Below, one piece after another: positions 56,356-64,000 of a DNA stretch of 64,000 nt. Numbering within the stretch: the first letter of the stretch is position 1; each line of letters opens with the position of its first letter. The translations under genes and the position numbers were made by a program. Source of the DNA: Parasitella parasitica (lineage: Eukaryota; Mucoromycota; Mucoromycetes; Mucorales; Mucoraceae); NCBI GenBank assembly GCA_025201805.1, contig MU619260.1:1-64000 (forward strand). Direction: 5' to 3'. The notes under the pieces were generated by a model that saw nothing but the letters and a program-made list of their open reading frames with translations, was not told the DNA's origin and searched no databases.

Positions 56356-57936
56356 ATGTGTCCATATCGTTTTGATCAATTAACGCCAGAACTACAAGCT
56401 ATTGCAACTGACAAGTTCATGTTTCAAAACTGGGCCAAAACCTTCAAATGTGCCCCAGAATTAATGTTTGAACCTACTACTGAAGAGCAAGTTCAAAAGG
56501 TAAAAGAAAATTGACACAAAAAACAAACAAACAATCCAATATTGCCAAAACTAGGTCATTCTTTTAGCTAAAAGCTTGAATAAACCTCTCAAAGCATTTG
56601 GATGTGGGCATTCTCCCTCAGATTTAGCATTATCTCCCGGATTCATGGTCAACATTGATAAAATGAACAATTTGCTCGATGTAGACAAAAAAACATGCAG
56701 AGCCACTGTACAAGCGGGCATGTCACTCCACAAGCTGCATCAGGTCTTGAGAGAAAATGGTCTTGCGCTCAGTAGTTTGGGCTCTATCTCAGACCAGACT
56801 GTCGCAGGTGTCATGGCTACGGCAACTCATGGCACTGGTGCTGAATATGGCTGCTTATCAACGATGGTATGTAATAATAGCTTGTTTACGGGGGGGAAGT
56901 AAAAGGGCGGCGTTTAGCTTACACCTTTTTATATTTTGTGTTCTTCAGATCGTCGATTTAACTCTGATCACAGCCGATGGAAATATCATGTTTTGCTCAC
57001 CCTCAGAAAACGTCGATGTGTTTGAAGCAGCTCGTTGTAGCTTAGGGGCATTGGGCATTATCACTCGTATGACATTGCAGGCTGAGCCGGATTTCAAGCT
57101 GGAAGCAATTCAAAAGCCCTACAAATTCTCTGACATTTTGAACGATTGGGACAATGTAATTCATTCTGCTCAGCATGCTCGTGTGTGGTGGTATCCTCAT
57201 ACTGATGACTGTGTAGTTTGGAGAGCAAACCGCACGACCAAAGAGATATCTCGCACTGGCCCTAGCTTTTTGATGGAAAGAGGTTATGGTTTCCATGCTT
57301 ATCAGGCCATGTTGAACTTTACTCGGTACAGCACTCGTCTTATTCCTTACCTGACCAGATTGATGTTCAATACGCTACATTCGCAGCCAGTAAACATGGT
57401 GGACGTATCCAACAAAGTCTTCAATTTCGACTGTCTTTTCCCACAATACGTCAATGAATGGGCTATTGATTGGAGAGATGCCCCTGATGCTCTACGCAAG
57501 CTAGACAAATTCATCAACGAAAACAACCTAAAGGTGCATTTTCCTGTTGAGATTCGATTCGTGGATCAAGATGATGTATGGCTAAGCCCTGCTTACGGCC
57601 GCAAAACATGTTACATTGGGGTCATCATGTACAGACCTTATGGCAAGCCTGTGCCTTACAAGAAATATTGGAAGGCGTACGAGGATATCATGCGCGAGTA
57701 CAACGGCCGTCCGCATTGGGCCAAGGTAAGCAGCAATCGTGAAGCATGTGTCTACGTCTAGCTTAACTTTGTTTTCTTAGGCTCATGGCCAAACAAGAGA
57801 GGATTTGGAAGCTTCATATCCCAAATTCAATGAATTTCTTTGTGTTCGCCAACAGCTGGATCCAGGGGGCATGTTCCTCAACGACTACCTGAGACGCCAT
57901 GTTTTCGCTCCTCAAAAAGCAACGGCTAGACTCTAG
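56356..57936 (+). CDS. ALO1: D-arabinono-1,4-lactone oxidase
   Basis: Last step of D-erythroascorbate synthesis, on the mitochondrial outer membrane in yeast. Exons 56356-56499, 56555-56866, 56949-57725 and 57781-57936 encode 462 residues. The FAD-binding PCMH domain has FGCGHSPSD, GSISDQTVAGVMATATHGTG and GALGIITRM. The ALO C-terminal domain has FPVEIRFVDQDDVWLSPA and ends with FLNDYLRRHVF. The start at 56356 puts FMFQNWAKTF at the expected distance. Its stop lies inside the predicted antisense tail of the convergent P-protein gene. Confidence 0.95.
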
Positions 57937-57949
57937 TTGTAATAAATTC

Positions 57950-57990
<41 letters not shown>

Positions 57991-59505
57991 GGAAGCTGCC
58001 CAAAACAACAATGTCTAAACAAAACTTCTCTAGATCCTTGAGTGCCTTCTTGATTTCCTCGTTTTCGAAATGGCCAGAGCATTCAACAAAGAATACGTAA
58101 TGCCATGGACGTTGGCCGCTAGGTCTAGAATCGATTTTGAACAAATTTAGTCCATAGTCTTTGAAAACCTTGAGCCCATCACACAAAGCGCCTGGTTGGC
58201 GGTGGTCGACAGTGAAAGTCATGAGCGTATGGTCGTCTTTGCTGGGCGAGTCGCTAGCAGCACCAATAATCAGGAAACGGGTTGTGTTGGCTGTAAATGT
58301 TTAGAGTTTGCTCTCCATCTCCAAGGTATTTTGTATCATTAGCTTCTGTAATAGCAGCTTCTGCTTCTTTACGTGCTTCATATTCGATAAGCGCATAACC
58401 CTAAATTTGATCTGTAAGCAACCAACTCTATTTGAGACATCAAAAAAAAAAAAAAAAAAAAAAATTACCTGCAAGATCCTCAATGTTGGCCTCCACAATT
58501 TCCAAGCCGTATAATTCGGCGCAAATCTCACTGCAAACAGCAGCGGCTCCAGTTTCTAATGCGGCCTTTTCTGCCGCCTCTGCTGTTGATTTGACTGGAA
58601 TACGTCTAGCATTTGGAATGTGTGCTGAAAGCCATTTTTGAGTCTGCCCTAATCCCTGTGGGTGGCTGTACACTTTGATGATCTTGTCTAATTTACTGTT
58701 GGAAAGCAAGCATTGATGAACTGTCAAGTACGTCTCGGCACGAACTCTGACAGAGGTTTTAATGAAATAGTCGAGAGACTCGACAACTGAGCCGAAAGTG
58801 GAGTTTTCAAAAGGGACAATGCCGTATGTTGTTTGACCCTTTTCAACAGCATCGAAAACATCTATATAATATATATATTTTGCAGGTGAATAAATGCACA
58901 ACCTAGTCGCCAATTTTGGATTACTTGCCATCGATTTGCTTCTGAGGCACATATGCAACGCTGTCTCCTAGACGCTTATATGCGGCTTGGTGTGAAAAGG
59001 TGCCTGGTGGGCCGAGATATGCAATGGAGACGTTCTTTTGAAGAGCAATTGACGCAGACATGATCTAATAGACCCATTCAGCATTGAGCTGCCTCTTTTT
59101 TTTTTTTTTTTGTACTGCCTGTAACCACTCACCTCTCTAAAGATGGCCTGCAAAGAATCGTCGTTCAGGGGACCCGAGTTCAAGCGAGTCAGCTTTATTC
59201 AAATGCGCTATTAAGTCCAACATGCTGGGTTGATGCCAAGTGAAAATTGATTACCTTTTTATAGATTTCCTGCTCACGCCCGGGCCTGAATACCTGCACA
59301 TCTGCCTCTGCGTTCTCGTCAGCCTGTCTGAATATACGCAACTCGTTAGTCTACATGCCTCGGCCATGATTGACACAACTACTCACGTGTCCTTTCTTTT
59401 GGCAACGCCAATGTCTAATGAAACACGAGCACGCTCGTTCAAAATGTTTACAAGTGTTGTATCTAGTGAATCTATTTTTTGTCTGAGGGCTGGTAAATCA
59501 CTCAT
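57926..59505 (-). CDS. pheA: Bifunctional chorismate mutase-prephenate dehydratase (P-protein)
   Basis: Converts chorismate via prephenate to phenylpyruvate. 381 residues in exons 59505-59387, 59327-59255, 59192-59133, 59064-58929, 58861-58469 and 58290-57926. Residues ~1-90 form an AroQ-type chorismate mutase: LRQKIDSLDTTLVNILNERA, then VFRPGREQEIYKKL and NSGPLNDDSLQAIFREIMSAS, closely as in proteobacterial PheA. The dehydratase domain follows, from AYLGPPGTFSHQAA, through VPFENSTFGSV, to the TRF motif at about 264-266. An ACT domain (about 280-365) has FKIDSRPSGQRPWHYVFFVE. Intron 58862-58928 has a GCAAGT donor. The last codons come from a 39-base A run, giving an artificial-looking poly-Lys tail. 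Confidence 0.92.
57951..57989. repeat. 39-base T homopolymer at the P-protein C-terminus
   Basis: An uninterrupted run on the plus strand, read as A on the coding strand of the P-protein directly after its GSFP codons. Its length is likely polymorphic or mis-assembled and it decides the C-terminal frame. Confidence 0.9.
58302..58400 (-). pseudogene. Exon fragment of a Y14/RBM8A-like RRM gene inside a P-protein intron
   Basis: On the minus strand, 58400 downward reads GYALIEYEARKEAEAAITEA and continues for about 14 more residues. This matches the end of the RRM in the exon-junction protein Y14 (human GYTLVEYETYKEAQAA). It is preceded by AAATTTAG, like an intron acceptor, so it looks like a piece of genomic DNA, not a processed copy. 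It sits wholly within the 178-bp intron 58291-58468. Confidence 0.65.
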
Positions 59506-59886
59506 ACTGCTATGCCTATTAAAACTGGGGGGGGGAACAAAGAGTGGATTAAAAATAGGCTCAACTTGTTGCTCTTTTTTGAAGATGTGTGTATAAGAGA
59601 CGTTTGCATTTTGAACATCCGGGCCATTATGAGCCAATGATGCCTGTGATTCACATTGCCCTTAAGCTGCAAAGACTCCGGATCATTAAAGTTGGACTAA
59701 AATGTGCACTGAAAGACGTGCCAGCTTCTAAGCTATCGCACCTCAATGCACGTATTGAAGCAATTTCGTTTGTTTTTTTAAAAATAGCATAAATCTACTG
59801 CAAAGTCTGAAATGCGAAATAGCCCGACATCAAATTTGAAAAGCTGACGATAAATATTCATGTATATAAATAATAAACAAATGGGT

Positions 59887-62800
59887 TTATACGTTGACTT
59901 TACGAGCAAGCTCACTCATCATGCCCAACAGATCTTGGATTGTGAACTCCAAGTGCACGCCAGCATCTGGATAACACTTTTTGATCAAATCTTCCATTTT
60001 TTCGTGCTGGCGAATAAACTCTTCTTGGATTCCACGCCAAACGACCTGCAACAAGCCTTCTTCTTCCGAGAAATGCTTGTCCACACGCTTATAAAGCTGT
60101 TCAAGCGATTTCTTGATTTCTTTGGCTGGAAACATCATGATGACTCGACGGAGTTGGGTTTTGTTGTAGTTCATGTGGAAAGAGACCTCCTCAGGGGTGC
60201 TTGTGTGTGTCATCTGCTCGACGCCTTCGAAAAACTCTAGCAATTTGCCAAGAGGACGGCGGATGATAACCCGGATGTAAGCATTCAGGCTGTTGTCATA
60301 TTGGGCCTTTGCATGTTTGATCCATTTTTCTAGCACATGGAGCTTATTTGTTCGCAAGGCATGGTACATGTGGTGCATGTTTTCTACATGTAGAATTGCA
60401 TAGGGTTAGTAGCTAATTGCTGGCTATAGTCTAATCATCACCGCTTACCAATGTACATAATGGTGGCGTTCAATTGCTCCTTGTCATCGCCTGTTTGGTC
60501 GCTCTCACGGGCAATGCTATCCAAGCTTGCCATCATGGCTTGGATAATCTTTTCATACGCTTCACTGACTGTAACGCGAGTTTCTGATTCAGGCTGCACA
60601 TTGACAGCTGCCATTTCCATCCTCATGGCAAATACAGGAAAAGTACGGAAAAAGGATAGAATGCCTTTACGCTTCTTGGACGTAACTTTTGTCTCTTCGA
60701 TGATGCGCACTTGGTCGGCCTGCAGATGACGATTTACGATTAGTTCTTGGATACTAACAAAGGTCAACTATCCGGTAACTTACAATAAAGCTCTCGAACA
60801 TTTTGGTCAATCTTTGAAGTATGGATTTACACAGACGCAGGGTAAACTCTTGATCGGAGCCATCCCATTTCTCTTGCTGAAATTCGACAGCTCCCAACAT
60901 GCTTACTGCTTGGCTATTATGCGGGGAAGGGTAGAAAAATAGTCAGTACATCAGTGTGATATGCGCCTTTTCCATGCCTACGTGGGGTCGCTTTTAACAC
61001 CATATTCCAACAAGCCAACTAAATTAGGCTCTAACGTCTCGAAAATGATTTCCATCCATGTCCTATTGGTTACGGTGAGTGGCATCTTCACATGCTGATA
61101 TCTGTGCTGCTTACAGAATCTTTTTAGAGATTTTGACATCCCTAATTTTGTCTCTTCGGCTATAAAGATCAGACTTGTTGGGGACTTGTGAGTACACCAT
61201 GCCTCTCTCCAAGAAAGACTTGGGCCCATTCAGAGTTTGCTCGAACAAATCACTCATGTAGTTTTGCTCCCGACAAACCATCATTACCGCCTGGCTGATC
61301 ATTTGTGCAAAGGCCTGGATTGAAAAACTCGGATTTTTAAAGACATGTCTAGCTATGATACGGGACACTTACATCGTCAGCAGCCTTTTCATCTTCATCC
61401 ACACTAGTACGGCCAGTTCCATTGCTGAAGCTTCCCCCAATAACGCCTTCCACTGAGCCACGAAGCATGTGTCTATATCGATGCGGCTTGGAGTCATCTC
61501 CTCGTAGATTAGGCGCATAAGCTAATGCTCTGGCTGGACGAGACTCCTCTGGTTTAAAGACTAGCATGGAGGGTTAGAGCATATTTTAGTATGCGTGCAG
61601 TCGGGCTTACTGTATTCGAGCTCATCAACATCTCTTTTACGCAAAGTAACGTAATACGAGCGAGAGCTCTCGATAAGATCACAGACATCACGATCATACA
61701 AAGGCGCCATAGCCTGAGCATAGCACTGTTTTAAAGGCATTAAATACGCATATTTCTCTTGCGAACCACCAAACACGCAACTTACACTTTGCAGCTCATT
61801 GTACATTCTTGGTTCCATTTCCTTTTCCCAAAGGTTGAATCCTTGGTATTTGATCAGGTTATCCTCGATTGCTTCATGCGGCTGAGCAACGATAGAGCCA
61901 CTTTTTCTGGTATCCGCAGGCGAGGCCTTGATTTTGTGATCGAAATAGTGCTTGGCTTGATATTCAAACTGACCTTTCAAGAATTCGAATATTCTTTCGC
62001 TAAACTTATTGCCGTGGATGTTGTAGGTCTCTAAACGCTGTTGAACCGCAGCCATATCTTGCAGACCGTCGCCGAGCTTTGTCTTTATCACTTTTTGCAG
62101 TATTTCTGCGGATTCCTGGATACGAATGACATCGTCTGCTGTTTCCATGGAATCGCTTTGAAGGCTGTCCAAGCATCTTCTGGGTATAGAGATGGCCGTC
62201 TACAATGATTTGAGCATAATTAGAGTCAAAGTCAAGTCGTGTACAAAAAAAGCCGCTTTACCAATAGATTATCCAGTTCATTTATCAGGGCATGTTGATT
62301 TGTATTCAATATCTGGAGAGCTCTGTTCTGAGTCTCGATCTCACGAATATCATCACCCATACTCTAACAACATAGAAGAGAGAAAATTATGTGTTTAATT
62401 CAAATGAAGCAAGTGTATTTTTTTTTTTTTTTTTTGATCAGAAAAAAGTCGAAATGTCTGTAGCAATGGAGGGATGAATATATGTAGCAATGCATGTATA
62501 GATACAGTGTGGGTGTGTAGGTGGATGTGGAAGTGTATATTAAGCAGTTTCCGTTTTCTTATCACTTACGTTGAGCTCTGCGCCGTAAAGCGACAACCAA
62601 CTTTCCATGCTATCCAGCTCCTCCAGCGACTTGTCAATGTGTTCTACGATGGATCTCACTCTCTCGTCCGATTGAATCATGGCATGAACATTCGCCTAAA
62701 GAGACATGTCAGCCCATATTATTGCTGTCTGTCATTACTTACAGCTTCCAGTGCGTGTAGCTCGCCCAACAACCTCTTTTCTAACGCTGCAGCATTACCG

Positions 62801-64000
62801 CTGGCTTTCCAATTGAAATCTGTAAGCAGCTCCTCTACGTTCATCAAAGAGGCCTGCTCTGCTATCTTTTCCTGAATCTCCTCGGCCTTCTTTTGACGCT
62901 GTTTTTCTTCTTTTACTCGTCGCTCCATTCTGTCACGTTCTCGCTTGGCATCACGGATACGATCTCGTTCTTTGTGTTCGGCACGATGGGAGTCTTCAGG
63001 CGTAGCATAACCGTTGGAAATATCTTCACGGGCTGCTGTGGAAAATAAGTTGATAAAACATTCAAAAAAAAAAAAAAAAACGTACATGAATGGGTCGACG
63101 TCTGTGGAGGAGGAGAAGGCTTTGAAACAGGCTGCTTCTTTGACATGCTACTCTTTACAGGCGATTGATTGTAATTTGACGACGGCTGTGAGGATGACGA
63201 CGGCATGGCTTGCTCCTGCTGTTGACGCTGTTGCAGAGGAGGCGGTGTGGATTGAACATGCTGCTGGTTGTCTGAAATTGCATTTGCTGATCGAGAACCC
63301 ATTGGATTGTACCCTATGCTTGTAGACGGCGAGGGAGGATAAGGGGCATCATGGGCAACTGGAGACTGAGTCATTAGATGATGGCTATCCGCATTACTAT
63401 CAGAGAAATTGGTTGTGATCGTGCTAGTTGAACCCATAGACGGCGCTGACGGATCAGCCAAAACTAAATCAAAAAAAAAAAAAAGGTTGGCATAAAACTC
63501 GGCCATTCAATCACTAGGAGATACTTGCAGCGGAGGATACGAGCTTCGTCAATGTTGGCCAATTTTGGCATACGGGCGGCTGAACGTCTGCAAGACTATA
63601 TAAATATATATATACACATTTAATCAATCAACTATCTTGTACATAGGATCCCTCTCTCACATCAATCAAAAACGCTAAAAAGATCATTTTGTCTTTGCTC
63701 CTTTCAACAGCCCACAAATAGGGTTTATTGAGTGTAATCGAAAATTGGTGAGCCTAAAAAAAGAGAGAGAGATGGTGAGGACACCGAGAGCGCATATTTT
63801 GGCAATACCAGCCTACATCAACAATTTGAATCTGCTTGACATCATCCAATGACCATGCTTTACTGATGCTGAATGTGCCGTTTTGGTTTCTCTTCACCTT
63901 CAGTAATCGAATGGCACTCTTTTTTTCTACAAGAAAACGAAATGCACAGTATCAGTAGGATGCCTAGTCAGTAAAGTTCTGTATTTACGGGTCAAACACA
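59887..64000 (-). CDS. SEC3: Exocyst complex component SEC3 (EXOC1), 5' end beyond the window
   Basis: Tethers secretory vesicles at growth sites. Exons read from the right edge are 64000-63989 (partial), 63926-63817, 63753-63661, 63595-63529, 63463-63086, 63035-62743, 62695-62570, 62363-62262, 62199-61786, 61735-61611, 61560-61373, 61314-61115, 61062-60982, 60913-60784, 60719-60449 and 60383-59887. The N-terminal PIP2-binding PH-like domain includes AIRLLKVKRN, SKAWSLDDVKQI and KPYLWAVERSKDKMIFLAFL. A Gln/Ser/Pro linker and a charged coiled coil (K/E/R-rich) follow. The C-terminal Sec3 domain ends in DKHFSEEEGLLQ and CYPDAGVHLEFTIQDLL. The intron 63464-63528 has a GCAAGT donor supported by frame. 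Fifteen introns make it the most interrupted gene here. Confidence 0.92.

Noticed and set aside
58440..58531. Minus-strand frame with a poly-Phe stretch next to the Y14-like fragment
   Set aside because: The poly-Phe is translation of a T run inside an intron. The meaningful Y14-like reading is in a different frame.
62913..63506. SEC3 exon read through as a single long frame beginning MAEFYANLFFFFDL
   Set aside because: The FFFF part is the polypyrimidine tract of an intron with acceptor TTTAG. The exon starts at 63463.
1..64000. CRISPR arrays, bacterial operons, rRNA genes
   Set aside because: The window is eukaryotic. The only regular repeats are microsatellites, TIRs and LTR remnants.

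Overview
This is a nuclear fungal contig. Compact genes carry 1-15 short introns (about 37-100 bp, one of 178 and one of 206 bp). Intergenic DNA is AT-rich, and long homopolymers and trinucleotide runs are common. The gene set, small introns and protein style (CAND1, Integrator INTS11, a Pxl1-like LIM protein, an F-BAR protein, chitin-deacetylase-like proteins) suggest an early-diverging filamentous fungus, most likely Mucoromycota/Mucorales. That taxonomic call is inference. Exon structures were assembled by eye from splice signals, reading frame and remembered family conservation; every multi-exon total given as complete is divisible by three.

Layout. 0.2-1.1 kb: two small uncertain ORFs. 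1.7-9.3 kb, all minus strand: branched-chain aminotransferase, a DnaJ-X chaperone, a concentrative nucleoside transporter and a Sec2-type Rab GEF. 9.6-12.2 kb, plus strand: an FCP1/NIF-type HAD protein and a family-2 glycosyltransferase. 12.2-14.9 kb: non-coding DNA with a nested fold-back transposon. 14.9-18.3 kb: a sulfotransferase-like P-loop protein and an F-BAR protein. 19.6-21.8 kb: a lineage-type hypothetical gene and a transposase relic. 22-28.5 kb: divergent CAND1 and INTS11. 29.9-36.4 kb: an orphan gene, a GPI-type deacetylase-like protein lacking its active-site residues, and a USP25/28-like protein lacking its catalytic Cys. 37.8-42.5 kb: a broken Ty3/gypsy chromovirus and a second, decayed copy of the fold-back element. 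42.5-46.5 kb: an orphan membrane protein, a LIM protein and GMPPA. 48.4-64 kb: proline dehydrogenase, a gamma-tubulin complex component, D-arabinono-1,4-lactone oxidase, a bacterial-style chorismate mutase-prephenate dehydratase fusion, and SEC3, which runs off the right edge.

There is no operon or metabolic cluster. Several genes serve polarised hyphal growth: SEC2 and SEC3 (Sec4 activation and exocyst), the F-BAR and LIM proteins (septum or tip scaffolds), and the GT2, GMPPA and deacetylase-like proteins (wall and glycan). CAND1 and the USP-like protein belong to the ubiquitin system. BCAT, PRODH and the P-protein handle amino acids.

The observations I rate highest are: six GC-AG introns among about 80, all with the donor GCAAGT; the CM-PDT fusion; an apparent Y14/RBM8A exon fragment stranded inside one of its introns; conserved-looking pseudo-enzymes (USP Cys to Ala, deacetylase without metal ligands); and a three-level nest of inverted repeats at 13 kb with a rearranged relative at 42.4 kb. 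I saw no CRISPR array, rRNA gene or tRNA gene, but tRNAs cannot be excluded by eye.
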